64,000 nt of DNA, from the NCBI RefSeq assembly GCF_037911585.1, contig NZ_JBAJNS010000001.1, positions 624,001-688,000 of the forward strand. Direction: 5' to 3'. The notes beneath the pieces were generated by a model. That model was not told the DNA's origin. It worked only from the letters and a program-made list of their open reading frames with translations, and searched no databases. This DNA comes from Streptomyces sp. GSL17-111. GTDB lineage: Bacteria; Actinomycetota; Actinomycetes; Streptomycetales; Streptomycetaceae. Position 1 is the first letter of the stretch, and each line of letters starts with the position of its first letter. Both the position numbers and the translations under genes were made by a program. Shown one piece after another: positions 1 through 7,947 of the stretch.

Positions 1-1341
1 CAACTGCGCGTCATCGGCGAGATCTCGCAGGAGTTCGCGCGCGGGACCGCCGACATCACCGACCGGCAGAACATCCAGTATCACTGGATCCGCATCGAGG
101 ACATGCCGGAGATCTGGCGCCGCCTGGAGGGCGTGGGGCTGTCCACGACCGAGGCGTGCGGCGACACCCCGCGCGTCATCCTCGGCTCGCCCGTCGCGGG
201 CATCGCGGCCGACGAGATCATCGACGGCACCCCCGCCGTCGACGAGGTGCACCGCCGCGTGGTGGGCAACCCCGCCTACTCCAACCTCCCGCGCAAGTTC
301 AAGTCCGCGATCTCCGGCTCGCCGCTGCTGGACGTGGCCCACGAGATCAACGACATCGCCTTCGTCGGCGTGCACCACCCGGAGCTGGGCCCGGGCTTCG
401 ACGTGTGGGTCGGCGGCGGCCTGTCCACGAACCCGAAGATCGGCGTCCGGCTCGGTGCCTGGACGCCCCTGGAGGAGGTCGCCGACGTCTTCGAGGGCGT
501 CGTCTCCATCTTCCGGGACTACGGTTACCGACGCCTGCGCAACCGGGCCCGCATCAAGTTCCTCGTGGCCGACTGGGGCCCGGAGAAGTTCCGTCAGGTG
601 CTGGAGGACGAGTACCTCGGCCGCAAGCTGGCCGACGGCCCGGCCCCGGACGCCCCCGTCGAGCGCTGGCGCGACCACGTCGGCGTGCACCGGCAGAAGG
701 ACGGCCGCTTCTACGTCGGCTTCGCCCCGCGCGTGGGCCGGGTGGACGGCGCGACGCTGACCAAGATCGCCGACCTCGCCGAGGCGCACGGCTCCACCCG
801 GGTGCGCACCACGGTCGAGCAGAAGATGATCATCCTCGACGTGCCCGAGGAGCAGGTGCGGGCCCTCAGCGACGAGCTGGCCGCGCTCGACCTCACCACG
901 CGGCCCTCGCCCTTCCGGCGCGGCACCATGGCCTGCACCGGCATCGAGTTCTGCAAGCTCGCCATCGTGGAGACCAAGGGCCGGGGCCAGAGCCTCATCG
1001 AGGAGATGGAGCGGCGGCTGCCCGGCTTCGCCGAGCCGATCACCATCAACATCAACGGCTGCCCCAACTCCTGCGCCCGCATCCAGGTCGCGGACATCGG
1101 CCTCAAGGGGCAGCTCGTCCTGGACGACGAGGGCAACCAGGTCGAGGGCTACCAGGTGCACCTGGGCGGCTCGCTGGGCCTGGAGCCCGGCTTCGGCCGC
1201 AAGGTGCGCGGGCTGAAGGTGACGGCCGACGGCCTCGCCGACTACGTGGAGCGGGTGCTGCGGGCGTTCGAGGAACAACGCACCGAGGGTGAGCGGTTCT
1301 CCCAGTGGGTGACCCGGGCTGACGAGGGGTCACTGAAATGA
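1..1341 (+). CDS. Ferredoxin-type sulfite/nitrite reductase (5' truncated by the window edge)
   Basis: Reduces sulfite to sulfide (or nitrite to ammonia) with a siroheme coupled to a [4Fe-4S] cluster, in the cytoplasm. The reading frame is open from base 1, so the N-terminus lies outside the window; 446 codons are visible. Four cluster/siroheme cysteines are present in the family pattern: C-x5-C in ACTGIEFCKLA and C-x3-C in NGCPNSCARIQ. The N-terminal visible part has the ferredoxin-like repeat (TDRQNIQYHW), the C-terminal part its pseudo-repeat. It overlaps the next gene by 4 nt (ATGA) and leads the cys operon, which makes sulfite the likely substrate. Family assignment is firm; sulfite versus nitrite specificity is inferred from context. 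Confidence 0.95.
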   Translation, partial: QLRVIGEISQEFARGTADITDRQNIQYHWIRIEDMPEIWRRLEGVGLSTTEACGDTPRVILGSPVAGIAADEIIDGTPAVDEVHRRVVGNPAYSNLPRKFKSAISGSPLLDVAHEINDIAFVGVHHPELGPGFDVWVGGGLSTNPKIGVRLGAWTPLEEVADVFEGVVSIFRDYGYRRLRNRARIKFLVADWGPEKFRQVLEDEYLGRKLADGPAPDAPVERWRDHVGVHRQKDGRFYVGFAPRVGRVDGATLTKIADLAEAHGSTRVRTTVEQKMIILDVPEEQVRALSDELAALDLTTRPSPFRRGTMACTGIEFCKLAIVETKGRGQSLIEEMERRLPGFAEPITININGCPNSCARIQVADIGLKGQLVLDDEGNQVEGYQVHLGGSLGLEPGFGRKVRGLKVTADGLADYVERVLRAFEEQRTEGERFSQWVTRADEGSLK

Positions 1342-1541
1342 GCGAGCGGGCCGCCCCGTTCTACTGCCCCTACTGCGGGGACGAGGACCTGCGGCCGTCC
1401 GAGGAGGGGCACGGCGCCTGGGAGTGCGGCGCCTGCAACCGGGCCTTCCGGCTGTCCTTCCTCGGCCTGCTCTCCCGGGGCTTCGCGCGGGACGTGCGGC
1501 GGCCCGGCAGCACCGACGACCACGAAGGGGGAACCGCATGA
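1338..1541 (+). CDS. Small Zn-ribbon-like protein of the sulfate assimilation operon
   Basis: A 67-residue protein with two CxxC knuckles (YCPYCG near residue 9-14 and ECGACN near residue 32-37) separated by about 20 residues, the spacing of a zinc ribbon or rubredoxin-like site. The rest is basic and partly hydrophobic (FRLSFLGLLSRGF). It starts inside the stop of the reductase gene and its own stop overlaps the cysH start, so it is translationally coupled on both sides. Its function is unknown. A role in handing electrons or metal to the reductase or CysH is possible but is only inference from position. Confidence 0.8.
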   Translation: MSERAAPFYCPYCGDEDLRPSEEGHGAWECGACNRAFRLSFLGLLSRGFARDVRRPGSTDDHEGGTA

Positions 1542-2230
1542 GAACCGCGACCGATCTGCGGGAGCTGGCCGAGGAGGCCGGGCGGGAGCTGGAGGACGCC
1601 TCGGCGCCCGACATCCTGCGCTGGGCCGCCGAGACCTTCGGGAAGCGCTTCTGCGTGACCTCGTCCATGGAGGACGCCGTGGTCGCGCACCTCGCGTCCC
1701 GGGTCTTCCCCGGTGTGGACGTCGTCTTCCTGGACACCGGCTACCACTTCCCCGAGACGCTCGGCACGCGCGACGCCGTGGCGGCGGTGATGGACGTCAA
1801 CGTCATCACCCTCACCCCCCGGCAGACCGTGGCCGAACAGGACGCGCGGTACGGCCCTAAGCTCCACGACCGCGACCCCGACCGGTGCTGCGCGCTGCGC
1901 AAGGTCGCACCGCTGCGGGAGGGGCTCGCCGGGTACGACGCGTGGGCGACCGGGCTGCGCCGCGACGAGTCCCCCACCCGGGCGGGCACGCCCGTCGTGG
2001 GCTGGGACGAGAAGCGGGAGAAGGTGAAGGTCTCCCCCATCGCGCGCTGGACGCAGGAGGACGTGGACGCCTACGTCGCCGAACACGGCGTTCTGACCAA
2101 CCCGCTGCTGTGGGACGGCTATCCGTCCATCGGCTGCGCCCCCTGCACCCGCCGCGTGGCGCCGGGCGAGGACGCCCGTGCGGGGCGCTGGGCGGGTTCC
2201 GGCAAGACCGAGTGCGGGCTGCACGGCTGA
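1538..2230 (+). CDS. cysH: Assimilatory adenylylsulfate/phosphoadenylylsulfate reductase
   Basis: Reduces activated sulfate (APS or PAPS) to sulfite with thioredoxin. 230 aa. The PP-loop-like N-terminal half contains VTSSMEDAV. The protein carries the four [4Fe-4S] cysteines Cys117-Cys118 (DRCCALRK) and Cys200/Cys203 (GCAPCTRR), plus the catalytic Cys226 in ECGLH. The CC...CxxC set is typical of APS-using enzymes rather than the cluster-free PAPS reductases. The ATG at 1538 overlaps the upstream stop (ATGA) and fits the family N-terminus; the frame is open further upstream but only as a shadow. The gene sits between sulfite reductase and cysC. Confidence 0.95.
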   Translation: MRTATDLRELAEEAGRELEDASAPDILRWAAETFGKRFCVTSSMEDAVVAHLASRVFPGVDVVFLDTGYHFPETLGTRDAVAAVMDVNVITLTPRQTVAEQDARYGPKLHDRDPDRCCALRKVAPLREGLAGYDAWATGLRRDESPTRAGTPVVGWDEKREKVKVSPIARWTQEDVDAYVAEHGVLTNPLLWDGYPSIGCAPCTRRVAPGEDARAGRWAGSGKTECGLHG

Positions 2231-2268
2231 TGAGTGACGAGACGCGGGAAGCGCAGGGAGCGCAGAGG

Positions 2269-2817
2269 ATGAGTGAGGCAGGACGCCGGGGCGGCACGGT
2301 CTGGCTGACCGGGCTGCCGAGCGCGGGAAAGACGACGATCGCCCACGCGCTCGCCGCCCGGCTGGCCGAGGCGGGCCGGCGGACCGAGGTGCTGGACGGC
2401 GACGAGATCCGGGAGTTCCTCTCCGCCGGGCTCGGCTTCTCCCGGGAGGACCGCCACACCAACGTGCAGCGGATCGGCTTCGTGGCCGAGCTGCTGGCGT
2501 CGCACGGCGTCACCGTGCTCGTGCCCGTGATCGCGCCGTACGCGGACAGCCGCGAGGCGGTGCGCAAGCGCCACGAGCGGGCGGGCACGCCGTACGTCGA
2601 GGTGCACGTGGCCACGCCCGTCGAGGTGTGCTCCGAGCGCGACGTCAAGGGGCTCTACGCCCGGCAGGCGGCCGGGGAGATCTCCGGACTGACCGGTGTG
2701 GACGACCCGTACGAGGCTCCGGCCGACCCGGACCTGCGCATCGCGGCACACGAGCAGAGCGTCGCCGAGTCGGCCGCCGCCGTGCACACGCTGCTGACCG
2801 AGAGGGGACTGGCATGA
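2269..2817 (+). CDS. cysC: Adenylylsulfate kinase
   Basis: Phosphorylates APS to PAPS with ATP. P-loop GLPSAGKTT near the N-terminus, then the family segments LDGDEIREFLS, GFSREDRHTN, and KGLYARQAAGEISGLTGVDDPYE. I chose ATG 2269 because GGAG at 2257-2260 lies 8 nt upstream; an in-frame ATG at 2230, overlapping the cysH stop by one base, would add 13 residues and could be used by coupling. The stop overlaps the cysD start (ATGA). Presence together with an Fe-S-type CysH means APS can go either directly to sulfite or to PAPS for sulfotransfer. Confidence 0.93.
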   Translation: MSEAGRRGGTVWLTGLPSAGKTTIAHALAARLAEAGRRTEVLDGDEIREFLSAGLGFSREDRHTNVQRIGFVAELLASHGVTVLVPVIAPYADSREAVRKRHERAGTPYVEVHVATPVEVCSERDVKGLYARQAAGEISGLTGVDDPYEAPADPDLRIAAHEQSVAESAAAVHTLLTERGLA

Positions 2818-3749
2818 CGACGGCGACCGCGACCGGCGAGCCCACCGACAGCCCGTACGCACTGAGCCACCTGGACGCGCTGGAGTCCGAGGCGGTGCAC
2901 ATCTTCCGCGAGGTCGCGGGCGAGTTCGAGCGGCCGGTGATCCTCTTCTCCGGCGGCAAGGACTCCATCGTGATGCTGCACCTGGCGCTCAAGGCGTTCG
3001 CGCCGGCCCCGGTGCCGTTCGCCCTGCTGCACGTGGACACCGGGCACAACTTCCCCGAGGTCATCGAGTACCGCGATCGCACGGTCGCCGAGCACGGACT
3101 GCGGCTGCACGTCGCCTCCGTGCAGGAGTTCATCGACCGCGGCGAGCTGCGCGAGCGTCCCGACGGCACGCGCAACCCGCTCCAGACGGTGCCGCTGCTG
3201 CGCGCCATCGAGGACCACCGGTTCGACGCCGTGTTCGGCGGCGGGCGCCGGGACGAGGAGAAGGCCCGCGCCAAGGAGCGCGTCTTCTCTCTGCGCGACG
3301 AGTTCGGCGGCTGGAACCCGCGCCGCCAGCGGCCCGAGCTGTGGCAGCTGTACAACGGGCGGCACGCGCCGGGCGAGCACGTGCGCGTCTTCCCGCTCTC
3401 CAACTGGACCGAGCTGGACGTGTGGCAGTACATCGCGCGGGAGAAGATCGAGCTCCCGCAGATCTACTACGCCCACGAGCGCGAGGTCTTCGCCCGCAGC
3501 GGCATGTGGCTGGCTCCGGGCGAGTGGGGCGGGCCCCGGGAGGGCGAGGCCGTGGAGCGTCGGCAGGTGCGCTACCGCACGGTCGGCGACATGTCCTGCA
3601 CCGGCGCCGTCGACTCCGACGCCGACACGATCGAGAAGGTCATCGCCGAGATCGCCGCCTCCCGGCTGACCGAACGGGGCGCGACCCGGGCCGACGACAA
3701 GCTGTCCGAGGCCGCGATGGAAGACCGCAAGCGCGAGGGGTACTTCTGA
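2814..3749 (+). CDS. cysD: Sulfate adenylyltransferase subunit 2
   Basis: Catalytic subunit of ATP sulfurylase, making APS from ATP and sulfate together with the CysN GTPase. 311 aa. The PP-loop motif FSGGKDSIVMLHLALKAF lies near residue 45, followed by LLHVDTGHNFPEVIEYRD and FGGGRRDEEKARAKER, all diagnostic of CysD. The start ATG 2814 overlaps the cysC stop (ATGA). The frame is open upstream inside cysC, but only this start gives the conserved N-terminus. The stop overlaps the start of cysN by one base, consistent with stoichiometric co-translation of the heterodimer. Confidence 0.96.
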   Translation: MTTATATGEPTDSPYALSHLDALESEAVHIFREVAGEFERPVILFSGGKDSIVMLHLALKAFAPAPVPFALLHVDTGHNFPEVIEYRDRTVAEHGLRLHVASVQEFIDRGELRERPDGTRNPLQTVPLLRAIEDHRFDAVFGGGRRDEEKARAKERVFSLRDEFGGWNPRRQRPELWQLYNGRHAPGEHVRVFPLSNWTELDVWQYIAREKIELPQIYYAHEREVFARSGMWLAPGEWGGPREGEAVERRQVRYRTVGDMSCTGAVDSDADTIEKVIAEIAASRLTERGATRADDKLSEAAMEDRKREGYF

Positions 3750-5116
3750 TGAGCCAGCCGAGCACGACGCCGCCCGGCGACGTCGAGGGAACCTCCGCCA
3801 CCTCGCTGCTGCGCTTCGCCACCGCCGGGAGCGTGGACGACGGCAAGTCCACCCTGGTCGGACGGCTCCTGCACGACTCCAAGTCGGTGCTGGCCGACCA
3901 GCTGGAGGCCGTCGAGCTGGCCTCCCGCAGCCGGGGTCAGGAGGCGCCCGACCTGGCGCTGCTGACGGACGGCCTGCGCGCCGAGCGCGAGCAGGGCATC
4001 ACGATCGACGTCGCCTACCGCTACTTCGCCACGCCCCGGCGCCGGTTCATCCTGGCCGACACCCCCGGGCACGTGCAGTACACGCGGAACATGGTCACGG
4101 GCGCCTCGACGGCGGAGCTGGCGGTCGTGCTGGTCGACGCGCGCAACGGCGTCGTCGAGCAGACCCGGCGGCACGCCGCCGTGGCCGCGTTGCTGCGCGT
4201 CCCGCACGTGGTGCTGGCGGTGAACAAGATGGACCTCGTCGGCTACGAGGAGTCCGTCTTCGCCGCCATCGCCGAGGAGTTCACCCGCTACGCGGCCTCC
4301 CTCGGCGTCCCGGAGATCACCGCCGTGCCCATCTCGGCGCTGGTCGGCGACAACGTGGTGACCCCCTCGGCGCACATGGACTGGTACGCCGGGCCGACCG
4401 TGCTGGAGCACCTGGAGACGGTCCCCGTCGCCCACGACCCCTCCGACGACGTGGCCCGCTTCCCCGTCCAGTACGTCATCCGGCCGCAGACGCCGGAGCT
4501 GCCGGACTACCGGGGCTACGCGGGGCAGATCGCCTCCGGCGTGCTGCGCGTGGGCCAGCCCGTCACCGTCCTGCCCTCGGGCCGGACGTCGACGATCGAG
4601 GGCATCGACGCGCTCGGCGCGGCCGTGGACGTCGCCTGGGCACCCCAGTCGGTGACGCTGCGGCTCACCGACGACCTCGACATCTCCCGGGGCGACCTCA
4701 TCGCCCCGGCGGAGGCGAGCGTCAGCCCGAGCCAGGACCTCACCGCCACCGTGTGCCACCTGCACGACAGCCCGCTCACCGTGGGCCGGCGCGTGCTGCT
4801 CAAGCACACGACCCGCACGGTCAAGGCCATCGTCAAGCAGATCCCCTCACGCCTCACGCTGGACGACCTCTCCCAGCACCCGGAGCCCGGGGAGCTGACC
4901 GCCAACGACATCGGCCGGGTCGTCCTGCGCACCGCCGAACCGCTGGCCGTCGACCCCTACGCCGACTCCCGGCGCACCGGATCGTTCCTGCTGATCGACC
5001 CCGCCGACGGCTCGACGCTGACCGCCGGCATGGCCGGTGACGCCTTCGCCGAGGCCGCCGCGGACGCCGCCGACGGCGGCCGGGCCGCAGCCGACGACGA
5101 GGGCTGGGACTTCTGA
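3749..5116 (+). CDS. cysN: Sulfate adenylyltransferase subunit 1 (GTPase)
   Basis: GTPase subunit that drives APS synthesis by CysD through GTP hydrolysis. 455 aa, the length of stand-alone CysN (no fused CysC kinase domain). Translation-factor GTPase motifs: G1 GSVDDGKST near residue 27-35, G3 DTPGH, G4 NKMD, followed by two beta-barrel domains. ATG at 3749 shares its A with the cysD stop (TGATG), so it is tightly coupled. The C-terminal tail (about 30 residues) is Ala/Asp-rich and low complexity. It is the last gene of the core cys operon before a 217-nt spacer. Confidence 0.96.
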   Translation: MSQPSTTPPGDVEGTSATSLLRFATAGSVDDGKSTLVGRLLHDSKSVLADQLEAVELASRSRGQEAPDLALLTDGLRAEREQGITIDVAYRYFATPRRRFILADTPGHVQYTRNMVTGASTAELAVVLVDARNGVVEQTRRHAAVAALLRVPHVVLAVNKMDLVGYEESVFAAIAEEFTRYAASLGVPEITAVPISALVGDNVVTPSAHMDWYAGPTVLEHLETVPVAHDPSDDVARFPVQYVIRPQTPELPDYRGYAGQIASGVLRVGQPVTVLPSGRTSTIEGIDALGAAVDVAWAPQSVTLRLTDDLDISRGDLIAPAEASVSPSQDLTATVCHLHDSPLTVGRRVLLKHTTRTVKAIVKQIPSRLTLDDLSQHPEPGELTANDIGRVVLRTAEPLAVDPYADSRRTGSFLLIDPADGSTLTAGMAGDAFAEAAADAADGGRAAADDEGWDF

Positions 5117-5333
5117 CATGAACGGTGTCCCGGGCGGCCCGGCGGGATGGGCCGCGTACGCGACGTTCGACCGGCGCGGTGTCCGCGTCGGCAGCGGCCC
5201 CCTAGGCAGCGGCCAGGGCGGCATGGGGCGATGCCGCCGGTGACGCCCGCCCCGCCCGCACCACCTCCGTACGTCCGATCTCACCTGCCGTAGCGCCGCC
5301 CGCCCGGGTGGCGAAGACGAGAGGACACCCCAC

Positions 5334-6146
5334 GTGCCCACGCACCTCGCCACCCCGGCCACGGCCCCCGCCACGGCTCCCCCGGCGGGCTCCCCCGCCC
5401 CCTACGCGGTACGGCTGGACCACGTCTCGAAGGCGTTCGGCCGCCGGGGCGCGCAGCAGCTCGTGCTCGACGACATCCAGCTCCAGGCCGCGCCGGGCGA
5501 GTTCGTGTGCCTGCTCGGTGCCTCCGGGTGCGGCAAGTCGACCCTGCTGAACCTGGTCGCCGGGCTGGACCAGCCCACGTCCGGCACCGCCCAGGTGCCC
5601 TTCGGGCGTCCCGCGCTGATGTTCCAGGACCACGCGCTGTTCCCGTGGCTGAGCGCGGGCCGCAACGTCGAACTGGCCCTGAAGCTGGCCGGGGTGCCCA
5701 AGGCGCGGCGGCGGGAGCAGGCCGCCGAGCTGCTGGACCTGGTGCGGCTCCCGGACGCGTACGGCAAGCGGGTGCACCAGCTCTCCGGCGGCATGCGGCA
5801 GCGTGTCGCGCTGGCCCGCTCGCTCGCGCAGGGCAGCGAGGTGCTGCTCATGGACGAGCCGTTCGCCGCGCTGGACGCCATCACCCGCGACCTGCTGCAC
5901 GACGAGCTGAGCCGGGTGTGGCAGGAGCGGAGGCTCACGGTCCTGTTCGTCACGCACAACGTGCGGGAGGCCGTCCGGCTGGGCCAGCGCGTCGTCCTGC
6001 TGTCCTCCCGCCCCGGACGCGTCGCCCGCGAGTGGGACGTCGACCTGCCCCACCCCCGGCGCATCGAGGACTCCGGCGTCACCTCGCTCGCCCGGGAGAT
6101 CACCGGCCACCTGCACCAGGAGATCGTGCGCCATGCCCGTCACTGA
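5334..6146 (+). CDS. SsuB-type ABC transporter ATPase (sulfonate/nitrate/taurine family)
   Basis: Energises import of a small organosulfur or anion substrate. 270 aa. Walker A GASGCGKST, Q-loop FQDHALFPW, signature LSGGMRQR, Walker B VLLMDEPFAALD, H-loop FVTHN; the arrangement and the DEPFAALDAITR box match the SsuB/TauB/NrtD class. The first ~25 residues are a Pro/Ala-rich extension. GTG 5334 is the likely start; a GTG at 5308 lies in another frame. It overlaps the permease gene by 14 nt. Unusually, no substrate-binding-protein gene sits between cysN and this gene or after the permease. Confidence 0.93.
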   Translation: MPTHLATPATAPATAPPAGSPAPYAVRLDHVSKAFGRRGAQQLVLDDIQLQAAPGEFVCLLGASGCGKSTLLNLVAGLDQPTSGTAQVPFGRPALMFQDHALFPWLSAGRNVELALKLAGVPKARRREQAAELLDLVRLPDAYGKRVHQLSGGMRQRVALARSLAQGSEVLLMDEPFAALDAITRDLLHDELSRVWQERRLTVLFVTHNVREAVRLGQRVVLLSSRPGRVAREWDVDLPHPRRIEDSGVTSLAREITGHLHQEIVRHARH

Positions 6147-7026
6147 CGCCGTGGGCACCCCCGCCTCCGGGCGCGGCCGGGGCCCGGAGGCGGACGACGC
6201 GGTGGAGATGGCCTCCGGGCTCGACGCCCTGGAGAGCCAGCCCGCCGCCGAGGCCTCCCGCCGGGTCCTGGCCAAGACCGCGCCGCCGCTGCTCGCCGTC
6301 GTGGCGGTGCTGGCCCTGTGGCAGCTCGCGCACGTGTTCGGCTGGTCGGAGCGGCTGCCCTCCCCGGCGGCCGTCGCCGGGGAGCTGGGCGACGCCCTGG
6401 CGGACGGCACCCTGCTCCCCTCGCTCGGGCACAGCGTGCTGCGCTGCCTCGTCGGCTTCGCGGCCTCCGCCGTCATCGGCGTCCCGCTCGGCGTGCTGCT
6501 CACCCGGATCGCGGCGCTGCGCACGGTGCTCGGGCCCGTGCTGGCGGCCCTCCAGTCGCTGCCGGCGGCGGCCCTGGTGCCGGTCGCCGTCATCGGGCTC
6601 GGCCCCTCGGAGGGCGCGGTGTACGCCGTCGTGCTGCTCGGTGCCGTCCCGTCCATCGCCGTCGGCGTGGCCGCCGGGATCGACCAGGTGCCCCCGCTGC
6701 TGCTGCGCGCCGGACGGTCCATGGGGGCGCGCGGCCCGAGCGGTGCCCTGCACATCCTGCTGCCCGCCGCGCTGCCCGGCCTCATCGCCGCGCTGCGGCA
6801 GGGCTGGACGTTCGGCTGGCGCGCGCTCATGACGGCCGAGCTGATCACGGCGACGCCGCTCCCCGGCATCGGACGGATGCTGGCCGAGGGGAACGAGGCG
6901 GCGTCCATGAGTGCGGTCCTGGCGGCCGTGGCGCTCATCCTCGCCGTCGGCGTCAGCGTCGAGTCGCTGCTGTTCTCCCCGCTCGAACGGCGCGTCCTGC
7001 ACAACCGCGGCCTCACCGGCCGCTGA
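6133..7026 (+). CDS. SsuC-type ABC transporter permease
   Basis: Membrane channel partner of the preceding ATPase. 297 aa with a ~45-residue polar N-terminus, then about six hydrophobic segments (first LLAVVAVLALWQLAHVFGW, last AVLAAVALILAVGVSVE). The cytoplasmic coupling loop has the binding-protein-dependent permease signature region (RAGRSMGARGPSGALHILLPAALPGLIAAL). ATG 6133 lies inside the ATPase gene, indicating translational coupling. Neighbouring cys genes suggest sulfate-ester or sulfonate uptake; the substrate cannot be read from the sequence. Confidence 0.92.
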   Translation: MPVTDAVGTPASGRGRGPEADDAVEMASGLDALESQPAAEASRRVLAKTAPPLLAVVAVLALWQLAHVFGWSERLPSPAAVAGELGDALADGTLLPSLGHSVLRCLVGFAASAVIGVPLGVLLTRIAALRTVLGPVLAALQSLPAAALVPVAVIGLGPSEGAVYAVVLLGAVPSIAVGVAAGIDQVPPLLLRAGRSMGARGPSGALHILLPAALPGLIAALRQGWTFGWRALMTAELITATPLPGIGRMLAEGNEAASMSAVLAAVALILAVGVSVESLLFSPLERRVLHNRGLTGR

Positions 7027-7041
7027 CGGAACGGACCTCCC

Positions 7042-7800
7042 ATGTCACACCGGCCCGCCCTGCTGGTCGTCGCCCACGGCAGCCGCGACCCGCGGCACGC
7101 CGCGACCGTCGCCGCGCTGTGCCACCGGGTCCGCGCGCTGCGCCCCGACCTCCGCGTCGAGGCCGGGCACCTCGACTTCAACGCCCCCTCGGTGCCCCGG
7201 GCGCTGCGCCGCCTCGACGCCGAGGGCGTGCGGGACGTCGTCGCCCTGCCGCTGCTGCTGACCCGGGCCTTCCACGCCAAGAGCGACATCCCCGCCGTGC
7301 TGCGCGAGACGCGAGCCCGGCTGCCCCGGCTCCGCGTCACCCAGGCCGACGTCCTCGGCCCGCACCCCCTGCTCACGGCCGCGCTGGAACGCCGCCTCCG
7401 GCAGGCGGGGGTGGACCCCGCCGACGCCGGGTCCACCGGGATCGTGCTGGCGGCCGCGGGCTCCTCGGACCCGGAGGCGATCGCAGTGATCGCAGAAACC
7501 GCGCGGGAGTGGCGGCGTACCAGCGGTTGGTGCGCCGTGCGGCCTGCGTTCGCCTCCGCATCACCGCCCCGCACGGCGGACGCCGTCCGCGCCCTGCGCG
7601 CCGACGGCGTCCGCCGGGTGGCGGTCGCCCCCTACGTCGTCGCCCCCGGCTTCCTGCCCGACCGCATCGCCGCCGGTGCGGCCGAGGCGGGGGCCGACGT
7701 CCTGGCTCCCGTCCTCGGCGACGCCCCGGAGCTGGCGCGGCTGCTGCTCACCCGCTTCCGGCAGGCGTGCCTCCGCCGCGCCGAGCCGGCGGCCGCGTAG
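7042..7800 (+). CDS. Sirohydrochlorin ferrochelatase-like protein (CbiX/SirB family)
   Basis: Probably inserts Fe2+ into sirohydrochlorin, the last step of siroheme synthesis, which serves the sulfite reductase at the start of this operon. 252 aa, a tandem of two CbiX-like halves. The first half has the metal-binding histidine in VVAHGSRDPR and a second His in FHAKSDIP; the second half is the weaker copy (VLAAAGSSDPEA, with Ala where the first has His). ATG 7042 follows the permease by 15 nt with GGAACGGACC upstream. Cobalt chelation is the alternative; context favours iron. Confidence 0.88.
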   Translation: MSHRPALLVVAHGSRDPRHAATVAALCHRVRALRPDLRVEAGHLDFNAPSVPRALRRLDAEGVRDVVALPLLLTRAFHAKSDIPAVLRETRARLPRLRVTQADVLGPHPLLTAALERRLRQAGVDPADAGSTGIVLAAAGSSDPEAIAVIAETAREWRRTSGWCAVRPAFASASPPRTADAVRALRADGVRRVAVAPYVVAPGFLPDRIAAGAAEAGADVLAPVLGDAPELARLLLTRFRQACLRRAEPAAA

Positions 7801-7841
7801 AGCGCGGACCGCGTCGGCCGGGAGCCCGAGCGCGGCCGGGA

Positions 7842-7873
7842 GTTGACGGCGGCCGGCGGTTGACGGCGGCCGG
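7842..7873 (+). repeat. 15-bp direct repeat, two copies, period 17
   Basis: GTTGACGGCGGCCGG occurs at 7842-7856 and again, identical, at 7859-7873 in the spacer behind the sirB-like gene and 75 nt before the next gene. Each copy contains a TTGAC that resembles a -35. A regulatory role is inference only. Confidence 0.6.
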
Positions 7874-7947
7874 GCTTCGCCGGGAGCGGATTCCGCTGTC
7901 GGTGATCCGCCGTTCCCACCCGGTGCCGGTGGGAGCAGAGTGACGCC

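Noticed and set aside
5202..7574. 790-aa open frame on the minus strand
   Set aside because: Runs opposite the ABC and sirB-like genes; Ser/Arg/Thr-rich with no domain, a shadow of high-GC codon bias.
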